From NCBI GenBank assembly GCA_017473605.1, contig JAFUKM010000007.1, positions 1-64,000 of the forward strand: 64,000 nt of DNA, in the 5' to 3' direction. Every line of letters starts with the position of its first letter. Positions within the stretch are counted from its first letter, which is position 1. The position numbers and the translations under genes were made by a program. Below are positions 7,252-14,777 of this stretch, in pieces. The notes beneath the pieces were generated by a model that was not told where the DNA came from, did not search any database, and worked only from the letters and a program-made list of their open reading frames with translations. This stretch comes from Clostridia bacterium (GTDB lineage: Bacteria > Bacillota > Clostridia > Christensenellales > Borkfalkiaceae).

Positions 7252-8442
7252 ATGAAAAAGAAATGGCTTTTAGGTTTGGCGGCGCTTACGGTATTGTTTG
7301 CGGCAGTCGGGTTTGTCGGTTGTGGGGGGAGCGAAGACGGTGGAGACAATGCGGAGCCGCAAGCGGAAATGGAATACGAGCTAAGCGCAGACGGCACGTA
7401 TTATATTTTGAAGGGTATCGGTACGTATACGGGTACGGATATCGTCATTCCGTCCGAATATCAAGGGAAGCCCGTCAAAGAGATTGCCGCGCACGCATTT
7501 AACGGCGAGCAAGAGATTACGAGCGTTGTGATCGGCGATAAAGTGGAAATCATCGGAGAAAACAATTTCAAAACCTGTGTTAATATGAAGAGTATCGTTA
7601 TCAGCGCGAGTGTAACAGAAATAGGACGGTACTCACTTCAGTACAATGATTACTTGACGAAAATCGAGGTATCGGACGAAAACACGGCTTTTAAAGATAT
7701 CGACGGGAATTTATACACCAAAGACGGTAAAACGCTGATACAGTATGCCATAGGGAAAACGGCGACGGAATACGTTTCGCCCGAAGGCTTGGAAACGATT
7801 GGAGAAGGTGCGTTCAAAGAATGTGAAAATTTAACGAGTGTGGAGATAAACTGTAAGACTATTGGAGAGAGCGCTTTTCAATTCTGTAAAAAATTGGAAA
7901 GCGTAACGCTTAACGTAACGGAAATGGAATACGGCGTGTTCTTTGGGTGCGAAAGCTTGGCGCGCGTGGAATTTGGTAAGAGCGTAGAAACGATTGGCGA
8001 GAGTATTTTCCACGAGTGCGACGCTATAACGGACGTATATTATAACGGTACGATAGAGGATTGGTGCAAGATTACCTTTAATTCATCGCCAAAGCGCTCT
8101 GCGGCGAATTTGTATTTCTACAATAGCGCGAACAGCGAATACGAATTGCTGGGGGACATATTGATTATTCCCGATACGGTAACGGAAATCAAAGCGAATG
8201 CGTTTGGCGATTGTAAGATAAGGGATATTGTGATCGGGGAGAACGTTACCAGCTTCGGCGATTGGGCTTTTGCCTACTTCGATATAAATAACGTATATTA
8301 TACATGCGAAGAAAGCGAAGTAAACCGAGAGTTGGATAATAGGTTTTATAAAGCAAAGCGGTATTATTTTAGCACGGAGCCGATTTACGACGGAGAGCAT
8401 TGGCATTACGACGAAAACGGCTTGCCTACGCCGTGGGTATAA
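7252..8442 (+). CDS. BspA-like leucine-rich repeat surface lipoprotein (copy 2)
   Basis: A 396-residue paralogue of the lipoprotein at 5732. Signal peptide with lipobox FVGC, Cys24; a short acidic linker; then BspA-type leucine-rich repeats (for example EITSVVIGDKVEIIG and TVTEIKANAFGDC). AGGAGG at 7241-7246 precedes ATG 7252. Copies 1 and 2 diverge most in the middle repeats and are most alike in the first 80 residues and in the IPDTVTEIKA region, as expected after tandem duplication. Unlike copy 1 it has no palindromic operators; it sits behind the structured RNA and terminator at 7037-7227, so the two copies appear to be regulated differently. Confidence 0.85.
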   Translation: MKKKWLLGLAALTVLFAAVGFVGCGGSEDGGDNAEPQAEMEYELSADGTYYILKGIGTYTGTDIVIPSEYQGKPVKEIAAHAFNGEQEITSVVIGDKVEIIGENNFKTCVNMKSIVISASVTEIGRYSLQYNDYLTKIEVSDENTAFKDIDGNLYTKDGKTLIQYAIGKTATEYVSPEGLETIGEGAFKECENLTSVEINCKTIGESAFQFCKKLESVTLNVTEMEYGVFFGCESLARVEFGKSVETIGESIFHECDAITDVYYNGTIEDWCKITFNSSPKRSAANLYFYNSANSEYELLGDILIIPDTVTEIKANAFGDCKIRDIVIGENVTSFGDWAFAYFDINNVYYTCEESEVNRELDNRFYKAKRYYFSTEPIYDGEHWHYDENGLPTPWV

Positions 8443-8454
8443 AGAGTGCGGAAT

Positions 8455-8491
8455 AAAAAAGGACTGTGGAAGAATTCCACAGTCCTTTTTC
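8455..8491 (+). terminator. Terminator after BspA-like copy 2
   Basis: GGACTGTGGAA (8461-8471), loop GAA, TTCCACAGTCC (8475-8485), then TTTTT. Near-identical to the one at 6958. Confidence 0.88.
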
Positions 8492-8503
8492 GTACAATTT
8501 TTC

Positions 8504-8581
8504 GCTTTCTATCCGTTTACGATACCGCTACGTTTACGCGATACCGAAAGATAGAAAGACTCGCCCGCGGAGGCACTCCGC
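8504..8581 (-). repeat. Dispersed repeat family 1, copy a
   Basis: Read on the minus strand it begins directly after the TAA stop of the gene at 8582-8812 with GCGGAGTGCCTCCGC (a hairpin), then GGGCGAGTCTTTCTATC, and ends with GATAGAAA pairing back to TTTCTATC. Other copies: 14700, 23551, 36499 and 61666. Confidence 0.75.
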
Positions 8582-8812
8582 TTAGTTGTTGGCAAGCCAA
8601 GCTTTTGCTTTTTCCGCGCTCATACGGGTGATGTTTTCGCTCGTATACTTAGATTCGCTGCCGCCGTTGGTGTAAAGGAAGTACAAACCGCCTGCCGTCT
8701 TGTAAAGGGTTTCTTCATAACCGTCAGCGCAGCCGTAGCAGCCGTAGGTTACCTTTTTAACAAGTTCGGAAGCTTCCGTATCGTACTCTTTCTTGCAAAT
8801 AATCTTCTTCAT
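8582..8812 (-). CDS. Conserved small protein of unknown function
   Basis: A 76-residue protein with no signal peptide or membrane segment. Features seen: KEYDTEASELVKKVTYG at the start, Cys6, Cys25 and Cys28 (CYGC), EETLYKTAGGLYFLYTNGG in the middle and a C-terminal ENITRMSAEKAKAWLANN. It resembles a family of short uncharacterised proteins common in Clostridia (KKEYDTETA...GYEETLY...LYFLYxNGG), recognised from memory. AAAGGAG 8-9 nt before the start and a consensus promoter (8848-8876) support expression as a single gene. The YGC-x2 cysteines could bind a metal, but this is a guess. Confidence 0.8.
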   Translation of the reverse strand: MKKIICKKEYDTEASELVKKVTYGCYGCADGYEETLYKTAGGLYFLYTNGGSESKYTSENITRMSAEKAKAWLANN

Positions 8813-8847
8813 ATCCGTTTTTCTCCTTTTTAAATATTTGTACCTTA

Positions 8848-8876
8848 ATTGTATACGAAAAAAACGGGTATGTCAA
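8848..8876 (-). promoter_or_regulatory. Promoter of the small gene at 8582-8812
   Basis: On the minus strand TTGACA (8876-8871), 17-nt spacer, TACAAT (8853-8848). Confidence 0.85.
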
Positions 8877-8932
8877 GTTTTAATAAGTGGCATTTCACGA
8901 AAATTATCGGATTTTTATTGGAAAATACCCCC

Positions 8933-9847
8933 TTAACCGCGAATATCGGCTATTTTTCCGTCTTGTATTTCCACCGTATAATGCGTTACTTCGAAAAGCC
9001 GTTCTTTTTTCTTTTTGACAAGTCCGCAAATGTTCGCGCTACGAGTGGGTACGACTGCGACAAACTCTCCTAAAAACGAACGGATAGCATCGGCTTTTTC
9101 CGCGAGCGCATTAGAGAGCATGGCCGTGTAGTCCGCGCCCAAAAGTACGCTTTCGAAAAAAGCAAAGGGGAGCAAGGATTCGGCGATTTTTTGTTCGTCC
9201 GTTTCTCCGTTTTCCGCGCGCGCTTGTTTGAGCGTTATCGCCGTACGCTCGCACTCGTTTTCTTTCAACGCATAACGGCACTCGGCAATCCTGCCAAGCG
9301 AATCGGAAAGGAGCACAACGGCGTTCAGTTCATCGTTTTCCACGGCGTGGGAGAGTACGTTTTCGCAAAAAACACACTTACCTGATTTTGTGTACAAGGC
9401 GAGTTTAGTGTCCGTTTCCAAAGCGATAAAATTCCCGTAAAAGCGGATATTTGCGTTTGCAAACGCGCGCGGTAGCCGCGCGACGGAAAAAGTTGTTCCG
9501 CTTTCGATAGACAGCTGCAATTCGCCCTGACAAAACAGAGTAACGAGCGTATCGTCGCTGCGTTTTTGGTCGATGGTTTGCAATGTAAAATCGTGCGGCG
9601 GAAAGTCGCGTGCGTAGACGGCGATTCCGTCGGGGAGCAGATATATTTCAAAGCCTTCGGGTGGAGTGAAGCGTAGCTCTTGCGTCAAAAAACAGCCTAT
9701 GGGGAGTCCGTTTTGCGGGAAAAATTGCGCGAAAACGCCGTCGTTTAACGAGACTTCGGCAAAGCGTTCGAAGCCGTCTACAAGCCCGAAATACGCGCCG
9801 TTTAACGAAAGCGCGCAGGGAGTGGAAGATAAAAAATACACTTTCAT
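8933..9847 (-). CDS. Uncharacterised protein, probably leaderless mRNA
   Basis: A 304-residue protein I cannot assign to a family. It has no signal peptide or clear membrane span. It opens with MKVYFLSSTPCALSLNGAYF and reads like a beta-rich domain (many alternating hydrophobic positions) for the first 190 residues, followed by a helical part (about 205-265) and a KKKKERLFEVTHYTVEIQDG segment near the end. There is no Shine-Dalgarno; instead TATAAT (9858-9853 on the minus strand) lies 5 nt before ATG, so the mRNA probably starts at the initiation codon. The gene is divergent from 9941 and spaced from its left neighbour. Confidence 0.7.
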   Translation of the reverse strand: MKVYFLSSTPCALSLNGAYFGLVDGFERFAEVSLNDGVFAQFFPQNGLPIGCFLTQELRFTPPEGFEIYLLPDGIAVYARDFPPHDFTLQTIDQKRSDDTLVTLFCQGELQLSIESGTTFSVARLPRAFANANIRFYGNFIALETDTKLALYTKSGKCVFCENVLSHAVENDELNAVVLLSDSLGRIAECRYALKENECERTAITLKQARAENGETDEQKIAESLLPFAFFESVLLGADYTAMLSNALAEKADAIRSFLGEFVAVVPTRSANICGLVKKKKERLFEVTHYTVEIQDGKIADIRG

Positions 9848-9940
9848 ACGGTATTATATTCTTTTTTTTGTTGAAAAAGTATAAAATGAGAAAATTTGTC
9901 AATAATCACTGTGCAAAGTCATAGGTACGGAGGCAAGATT

Positions 9941-10585
9941 ATGAATAAAATCAACGGTTATACGGAAGAAGAAGCAAAGACGCTGGTGGAATTTATCAAA
10001 GACGGCAAAAGCAAGGGAAAAACGCTCACATACCTTTTCGAAAGCTACGGTTTACAGCGTGGCAGAGCCAAGGGGAGCGTGCGGAATTATTACTACGCCC
10101 TGATGAAGAACGAGAAAAAGGACGAGCGTATCGTCAAGCTTTTGGACGGCTCGCATTTGTCCGTGGAGAAGATAAGAGAGTTCACGGAAGAAGAAACGGA
10201 CGCGACGCTGAAAAGCATTTTGGCAGAAAAGAGCAAGGGGCTTTCCGTCCGTCGGGCTATCTATAATTTGGCAAACGGCGACGATAAATTGATGCTGCGT
10301 TTGCAGAATAAGTATCGGAACATACTCAAAAAAGACCCTAACCGTATTGCGGCAATCGCTTTGGAGATGGGTTTACAAGAAGAAGCGGAGAACGCGAAAA
10401 AGCGTACCCGTACGGGGGGAGAACACGCAAACGCTATGCCCGACAGGGAGTTTTTGCGCCGTCGTTTGGAAAACGAAATTAACGCGTTGTACGACAGACT
10501 CGCTAAGACGTTGAAGGAAGAAAACGAACGGCTTCGCGAAGAGAACGCGAAACTCAAAGCAGAAAACGAAAGAAGAAAAGCGTGA
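9941..10585 (+). CDS. Putative DNA-binding protein with C-terminal coiled coil
   Basis: A 214-residue protein. The N-terminal part (about 5-50, GYTEEEAKTLVEFI, then GSVRNYYYALMK) has the look of a Myb/SANT-like or other small helical DNA-binding domain seen in Bacillota regulators; a basic middle region follows (KKRTRTGG); residues about 170-214 form a strongly predicted coiled coil (LKEENERLREENAKLKAENE). A regulator that dimerises by the coiled coil is the likely role, but no target is evident. ATG 9941 has GGAGG 7 nt upstream; an in-frame upstream start at 9896 would place that site inside the gene. It ends in a terminator shared with the convergent gene at 10627. Confidence 0.7.
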   Translation: MNKINGYTEEEAKTLVEFIKDGKSKGKTLTYLFESYGLQRGRAKGSVRNYYYALMKNEKKDERIVKLLDGSHLSVEKIREFTEEETDATLKSILAEKSKGLSVRRAIYNLANGDDKLMLRLQNKYRNILKKDPNRIAAIALEMGLQEEAENAKKRTRTGGEHANAMPDREFLRRRLENEINALYDRLAKTLKEENERLREENAKLKAENERRKA

Positions 10586-10620
10586 AAAAAGCGAGCCGAT
10601 AAAATCGGCTCGCTTTTTTG
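10584..10620. terminator. Bidirectional terminator
   Basis: AAAAAGCGAGCCGAT, loop AAA, ATCGGCTCGCTTTTTT. It serves both the gene ending at 10585 and the convergent one ending at 10627. Confidence 0.92.
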
Positions 10621-10626
10621 AAAGCG

Positions 10627-10872
10627 TCAAGCGTTTTTCTTGGTTTTTTTGGAAATTTTTTCCTTGGCTTCGTCCACGATTTCTTCCGCTTTTTCGGCGG
10701 CTTTTTCCGCGCCCTTTTCCATCATACGGATTTTTTCGTCCATAAACGCGTCCAATTTCGCTTGCGTTTCGTCTTGCGCCTTTTTCACGAGCGCGCGCAT
10801 TTTATGGTTATTGGCTACGAGAAGCGCGCCTACTAAGCCGCCCATCACGAGCCCGATTGCAAATTTTTCCAT
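10627..10872 (-). CDS. Small membrane-anchored protein, YtxH-like
   Basis: An 81-residue protein: one hydrophobic segment at about 4-20 (AIGLVMGGLVGALLVAN) followed by a long charged amphipathic helix rich in Lys, Glu and Ala (EKGAEKAAEKAEEIVDEAKE). This is the layout of YtxH/general stress membrane proteins; function is not known in detail. AAGGGGG precedes the start, which is ATG at 10872. A small hairpin (AAGAG-TTTACAG-CTCTT) lies in the leader at about 10886-10902. Confidence 0.7.
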   Translation of the reverse strand: MEKFAIGLVMGGLVGALLVANNHKMRALVKKAQDETQAKLDAFMDEKIRMMEKGAEKAAEKAEEIVDEAKEKISKKTKKNA

Positions 10873-10986
10873 TATTTACCCCCTTCAAGAGTTTACAGCT
10901 CTTATCGTAAAGACAGTATGTGAAAAAAAATTTTGAAATATACACGAGAAAAACACCGATAAACGATAGACGGGGGAACGGAATTA

Positions 10987-10995
10987 TGGTATAAT
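10987..10995 (+). promoter_or_regulatory. Extended -10 promoter of the ruvX fusion gene, leaderless
   Basis: TGGTATAAT, with TATAAT at 10990-10995. ATG follows after 6 nt (10996-11001) with no Shine-Dalgarno, so transcription and translation probably start at the same place. No good -35 is seen, as is common for extended -10 promoters. Confidence 0.7.
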
Positions 10996-11001
10996 AGGGC
11001 T

Positions 11002-11760
11002 ATGAAAAAACGAGCGATAGCCTTCGATATAGGCGACAAAAGGATAGGAGTAGCCATTTCCGACCCGTTTAACGAATATGCAATGCCCTGCGAAACGTAT
11101 TTCCGCACCCATCGTTTTTGGACGGACGTGGAAGCGGTGGCAAGTATCGCCAAGGAGCGCGGCGTAGGGGTAATCGTATGCGGTATGCCCGTTAATTTCG
11201 ACGGCTCGGAGAGTGTGCAAACGACAAAGACGCAGGATTTTATCGAAGCGTTAAAGACGAAGACGGATATCCCTATCGTATTGGAAGACGAGCGGTTTAC
11301 GACGATGCAAGCGCGGGAAACGCAAATTGCAGGGGGCGTAAAGCGGGGGGATAGAAAAAAGACGATTGATTCTATCGCGGCTTCGTATATCCTGGAAAGC
11401 TATTTGCAACGTGAGAAAATTAAAGAAAGGAAGGAACAGGCAATGAAAGATGAAGAAATGATGGAAGAATACGAAGACGAAGAAGAACGTATTATCGAAC
11501 TCGAAGACGACGACGGGAACGTAGAAAAATACTACCATATCGCCACGATTGAATACCGTAGCGCGATGTATTGCGTATTCCAAAAAGCCGAACCCGAAAC
11601 GGAAGAGGAAGAAGACGAAGTGGTTATTTTCCAACTCAACGAAGAAGCGGGCGAATTATTGCCTTTGGAGGACGAGCAACTTTTGGACGAAGTATTCGCA
11701 GAGTTTTGTCATCAATACGAAGAATTCGAAAACAGCGACGAAGCGGCATTGCTCGACTAA
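11002..11760 (+). CDS. ruvX: RuvX (YqgF) nuclease fused to a DUF1292 (YrzB-like) domain
   Basis: A 252-residue fusion. Residues 1-140 are RuvX/YqgF, an RNase H-fold nuclease implicated in 16S rRNA maturation and possibly Holliday junctions: FDIGDKRIGVAISD at about 8-21 with the catalytic Asp9, GMPVNFDGS, EDERFTT and KKTIDSIAASYIL. Residues about 155-250 match DUF1292: IIELEDDDGN, a middle VVIFQL strand and acidic C-terminal LPLEDEQLLDEVFAEF. In most Bacillota these are two adjacent genes. Inside this frame AAAGGAAGG (11427-11432 region) stands 10 nt before an in-frame ATG at 11443 (residue 148), so the DUF1292 part may also be made separately. Its promoter predicts a leaderless mRNA. Confidence 0.88.
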   Translation: MKKRAIAFDIGDKRIGVAISDPFNEYAMPCETYFRTHRFWTDVEAVASIAKERGVGVIVCGMPVNFDGSESVQTTKTQDFIEALKTKTDIPIVLEDERFTTMQARETQIAGGVKRGDRKKTIDSIAASYILESYLQREKIKERKEQAMKDEEMMEEYEDEEERIIELEDDDGNVEKYYHIATIEYRSAMYCVFQKAEPETEEEEDEVVIFQLNEEAGELLPLEDEQLLDEVFAEFCHQYEEFENSDEAALLD

Positions 11761-11813
11761 TTGGGGATAGTGAACGGGTAACGAAGAAGCCCGACGACAG
11801 AGTGAAAACAAAA

Positions 11814-11850
11814 CAAACCCGCGGCCGAAATGTATTCGGACGCGGGTTTT
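11814..11850 (+). terminator. Terminator after ruvX
   Basis: AACCCGCGgCCG pairs with CGGaCGCGGGTT around AAATGTATT, followed by TTTT. Interrupted by one mismatch. Confidence 0.7.
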
Positions 11851-11861
11851 ACGCGTATAAC

Positions 11862-12182
11862 TTATTTATTGGAGTTCAACGAAGAAATATATTGCACGAC
11901 TTCTTTTTGCGTGGCGGTATCCAAATCTCGAAATTTCGTTAGCAAAAAGGCTTCGTTATCCGTTAACGTCGTGTTGCCGTATCTTTCGGCGCGTCCCATT
12001 ATTTCGTCGACGGAAACGGCAAAAAAATCCGCGCAAGCAACAATGGCGGATTCCGAGGGTTCTGCTTGCGCGTTGACCCATTTTGAAACCGCTCTTTGCG
12101 AAAAGCCGATAGATTGCGCCAATTTTTCTTGTGAAATGTTGCGCTCGTATAAAAGCTCTTTTAAGACAATGGAAAAACTCAT
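11862..12182 (-). CDS. XRE-family regulator with C-terminal extension
   Basis: A 106-residue Cro/CI-type protein. The helix-turn-helix covers about 5-60 (LLYERNISQEKLAQSIGF, then SQRAVSKWVNAQAEPSE); a short C-terminal part ENEAFLLTKFRDLDT-like helix (about 78-100) probably dimerises it. It has no Shine-Dalgarno; TAAAAT lies 6 nt before its ATG, again predicting a leaderless mRNA. Three operator-like palindromes (12194-12265) lie between it and the divergent gene at 12283, one in its own promoter spacer, so it likely represses itself and that gene. Confidence 0.85.
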   Translation of the reverse strand: MSFSIVLKELLYERNISQEKLAQSIGFSQRAVSKWVNAQAEPSESAIVACADFFAVSVDEIMGRAERYGNTTLTDNEAFLLTKFRDLDTATQKEVVQYISSLNSNK

Positions 12183-12188
12183 ACTTTT

Positions 12189-12265
12189 ATTTTAGAACTT
12201 TTTTTCTGAAAAGTCTTGACATAGAACTATAATTCTGATACAATAAACGAGAACTATAATTCTGA
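12189..12265. promoter_or_regulatory. Divergent promoters with three operator palindromes
   Basis: Operator copies: AGAACTTTTTTTCTGA (12194-12209), AGAACTATAATTCTGA (12223-12238) and AGAACTATAATTCTGA (12250-12265), spaced 29 and 27 bp. The plus promoter is TTGACA (12216-12221), 17 nt, TACAAT (12239-12244), and copy 2 exactly fills its spacer. The minus promoter has -10 TAAAAT (12194-12189) with copy 1 in its spacer. Copy 3 covers the plus transcription start region. Confidence 0.8.
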
Positions 12266-12282
12266 AACAAGGAAATAACAGT

Positions 12283-12684
12283 ATGGAAAAAGAAAATGAA
12301 AATCAAAAAGAAAAGAAACAAAAACAACGGTGGAATTCGGAGTGGGAACGGATATTTGCCGTTTACGAAAGGGAAATTAAAAACTATTCGCGGTATCGTT
12401 GGAACGCTTATACGACCAAAGAAAGATTGATAGAGAAAAGAGATGCGCTTTTGAAAATCGCAGAAAATTTGGACAACGTAGATTTAATCGTTTTATATTA
12501 TATTTATCATATCGACTGGTTGGGGAAATGGAAAATGGTAGAGCTGCTTCGAAAGGCATATCAGGCGCAATGCGCGTTTCAAAACGAATTTTTCCAAACG
12601 GATACCTACGTTGATATCGTTGAAATCGGCGTAAAAGAACCTGTTTATCGAGAAAAAAGAAAAAAATCCCAAAAAAACGATTGA
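12283..12684 (+). CDS. Uncharacterised protein controlled by the XRE operators
   Basis: A 133-residue soluble protein with no family I recognise. It is highly charged and helical: a Lys/Glu-rich start (EKENENQKEKKQKQ), aromatic-rich middle (WERIFAVYEREIKNYSRYRW) and a LVGE-free segment YYIYHIDWLGKWKMVELL. AAGG precedes ATG 12283. It is divergent from the XRE regulator and its promoter has an operator in the spacer, so its expression should be tightly repressed. The arrangement resembles regulator/effector pairs on mobile elements, but nothing in the protein itself shows a toxin or immunity role. Confidence 0.65.
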   Translation: MEKENENQKEKKQKQRWNSEWERIFAVYEREIKNYSRYRWNAYTTKERLIEKRDALLKIAENLDNVDLIVLYYIYHIDWLGKWKMVELLRKAYQAQCAFQNEFFQTDTYVDIVEIGVKEPVYREKRKKSQKND

Positions 12685-12701
12685 AAATTACGCAAAATAG
12701 C

Positions 12702-12730
12702 TTGCAAGGGCTTGTCTTTTGTGGTAAAAT
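12702..12730 (+). promoter_or_regulatory. Promoter of rpsB-tsf
   Basis: TTGCAA (12702-12707), 17 nt, TAAAAT (12725-12730). The leader of about 110 nt can form a hairpin joining CGCAATCCG (12768 region) to CGGAT-AAA-ATTGCG (12795-12809), which may be the S2 autoregulatory site; this is inference. Confidence 0.6.
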
Positions 12731-12850
12731 AAAATAGCTAAAAATTCACACTCGCTCATTGTGCGCAATCCGTGTCCGTAAAATCTATTCTAATGCGGAT
12801 AAAATTGCGAGCCAAACGCAAGGCGGGGAGGTAAAACGGAGGTATGAATT

Positions 12851-13618
12851 ATGGCAGTTATCACTATGAAACAGCTGTTGGAAGCTGGCGTACACTTTGG
12901 TCATCAGACGAGAAAGTGGAATCCCAAAATGAAGAAGTACATCTTCGCGGCAAGAAACGATATTCACATTATCGACTTGCAGGTTACGGCAAACCTTATC
13001 GAAGAAGCGTATGCGTTCGTTTGCGAAAGCGTAAAGGCAGGCAAGAGCGTGCTTTTCGTCGGTACGAAGAAGCAAGCGCAAGAAGCGATTAAGGAAGAAG
13101 CGGAACGTTGCGGTCAATATTACGTGAACTCCCGTTGGCTCGGCGGCTGCTTGACCAACTTCAAGACGATGAGAAGCCGTGTTGAACGTTTGGAAAAGCT
13201 CGAAGCTATGGAAGCTAACGGCGATTTCGAAGCGCTTCCCAAAAAGGAAGTTATGCTTTTGAAGAAAGAAATGGCGAAGTTGCAGGCGAACCTTGGCGGT
13301 ATCAAGACGATGCGCGCTATGCCCGGCGTTATGTTCGTCGTAGACCCCCACAACGAAGACATCGCTATCAAAGAAGCGAAGAAGCTCGGCATTAAGATTG
13401 TAGCTATCACGGATACGAACTGCGACCCTGACGAAGTAGACTACGTAATCCCCGGCAACGACGATGCAATCCGCGCAATCAAGCTTATCTCTTCCGTAAT
13501 CGCAAACGCGGTTATCGAAGCGAACCAAGGCGAAGAAGCGTTGGTAGCGCCCGTAGCGGAAGAAGCGACGGAAGCTACGTCGATTGAAGAAGTAGTGGCG
13601 GCGGAAGAAAACGCGTAA
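12851..13618 (+). CDS. rpsB: 30S ribosomal protein S2
   Basis: 255 residues, the usual length. It shows the S2 hallmarks [22 protein letters not shown] near the start (split: [23 protein letters not shown]), [19 protein letters not shown] and an acidic Glu/Ala-rich C-terminal tail. S2 joins the 30S late and binds S1 and the rRNA head-body junction. GGAGG at 12839-12843 sets the start at ATG 12851. It heads the universal rpsB-tsf pair, with a terminator-like hairpin before tsf. Confidence 0.98.
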   Translation: MAVITMKQLLEAGVHFGHQTRKWNPKMKKYIFAARNDIHIIDLQVTANLIEEAYAFVCESVKAGKSVLFVGTKKQAQEAIKEEAERCGQYYVNSRWLGGCLTNFKTMRSRVERLEKLEAMEANGDFEALPKKEVMLLKKEMAKLQANLGGIKTMRAMPGVMFVVDPHNEDIAIKEAKKLGIKIVAITDTNCDPDEVDYVIPGNDDAIRAIKLISSVIANAVIEANQGEEALVAPVAEEATEATSIEEVVAAEENA

Positions 13619-13632
13619 ACAATGCAAAAAGC

Positions 13633-13666
13633 GTTCGCCCGATGCGTAAACATCGGGCGAATTTTT
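13633..13666 (+). terminator. Partial terminator between rpsB and tsf
   Basis: TTCGCCCGATG (13634-13644), loop CGTAAA, CATCGGGCGAA (13651-13661), then TTTTT. It probably reduces transcription into tsf. Confidence 0.8.
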
Positions 13667-13706
13667 GAAAAAGAAAAATAATTTAAGAATATAGGAGATA
13701 AACATT

Positions 13707-14597
13707 ATGGCATTTACGGCAAAAGACGTAATGGCGCTCCGCGAAAAGACGGGCGCAGGCGTTATGGACTGCAAAAAGGCATTGACGGACGCTGACGGCG
13801 ATATGGCAAAAGCAGCGGACCTTCTTCGTGAAAGAGGTATTGCGAAAGCGGATAAGAAAGCTTCCCGTATTGCGGCGGAAGGTATCGTTTCCTGCTATAT
13901 CGACGGAAAGGTAGGCGTTCTCGTAGAGCTTAACTGCGAATCCGATTTCGTTGCAAAGAATCCCAAGTTCGCGGCGATTGCGGAAGAAGTGGCGAAAGTT
14001 ATCGTAAAGGATAACCCCGCTGACGTAGAAGCGCTCCTTGCGTGCGTATGCAGCGAAGGCACGGTAGAAGAATATTTGAAGAGCAACATCGCGGTTATTG
14101 GTGAAAAGATTGCGGTTAGAAGATTCGTTCGCTATGAAAGCGAAGGATTCCTTGCAAGCTATATCCACCTTGGCGGTAAGCTCGGCGTAATGCTCGATAT
14201 GGCTGGCGAAGCTACGGACGCGGCGAAGGAAACGGCGCACGACGTAACGCTCCAAATCGCGTTCACGAAACCCGCTTACCTTACGAAAGACGAAGTTTCC
14301 GCAGAAACGCTTGAAAAGGAAAAAGCGGTGTTGAAACAACAAGCGATGAACGAAGGCAAGCCCGAAGCTATCGCTGAAAAGATGGTTATGGGTAGAATTA
14401 AGAAATTCTACGACGAAAACTGCCTTTTGGAACAAGCGTTCATCAAAGACGATTCCAAGAAAATCGGCGATTTGGTGAAATCCGCAGGTACGGCTATCAC
14501 GAAGTTTGCGTTCTTCGTAATGGGTGAAGGTCTTGAAAAGAAGAGCGAAGACTTGAACGAAGAAGTTGCTAAGCAAGTTGCCGCAATGAAAGCGTAA
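13707..14597 (+). CDS. tsf: Elongation factor Ts
   Basis: 296 residues. EF-Ts is the nucleotide exchange factor of EF-Tu. The N-terminal UBA-like domain (KDVMALREKTGAGVMDCKKA) and the core motif (IAAEGIVSCYIDGKVGVLVE, then ELNCESDFVAKNPKF) are intact. The TDFV-type contact to EF-Tu is SDFVAKN. AGGAG lies 9 nt before ATG 13707. It is co-transcribed with rpsB. Confidence 0.98.
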   Translation: MAFTAKDVMALREKTGAGVMDCKKALTDADGDMAKAADLLRERGIAKADKKASRIAAEGIVSCYIDGKVGVLVELNCESDFVAKNPKFAAIAEEVAKVIVKDNPADVEALLACVCSEGTVEEYLKSNIAVIGEKIAVRRFVRYESEGFLASYIHLGGKLGVMLDMAGEATDAAKETAHDVTLQIAFTKPAYLTKDEVSAETLEKEKAVLKQQAMNEGKPEAIAEKMVMGRIKKFYDENCLLEQAFIKDDSKKIGDLVKSAGTAITKFAFFVMGEGLEKKSEDLNEEVAKQVAAMKA

Positions 14598-14636
14598 GCG
14601 ACGTGCTCGTTATTCGAAGCGAAGAATTTTATAAAT

Positions 14637-14670
14637 AAAGGAACGGCATCAAGCCGTTCCTTATTTTTTA
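14637..14670 (+). terminator. Terminator after tsf
   Basis: AAGGAACGGC, loop ATCAA, GCCGTTCCTT, then ATTTTTT. Confidence 0.88.
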
Positions 14671-14699
14671 TCTACGACAACGCAACTTATATGTATTAA

Positions 14700-14738
14700 C
14701 GAAAGATAGAAAAACTCGCCAGCGGAGGCTCTCCGCAC
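14700..14738 (-). repeat. Dispersed repeat family 1, copy b
   Basis: CGAAAGATAGAAAAACTCG then CCAGCGGAGGCTCTCCGC. Same core as copy a. It is the only copy not next to a stop codon on the strand in which it reads. Confidence 0.7.
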
Positions 14739-14777
14739 GTTCCTTATTTTTTTGCCGTTTTTACGCATACTGTCCGT

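Noticed and set aside
8446..8631. Short plus-strand frame after BspA-like copy 2
   Set aside because: It runs through the terminator and repeat family 1 and into the antisense of the 8582 gene; no ribosome site.
12189..12684. Calling the 11862/12283 pair a toxin-antitoxin system
   Set aside because: The genes are divergent and the 133-residue protein shows no known toxin fold; only the operator layout is suggestive.
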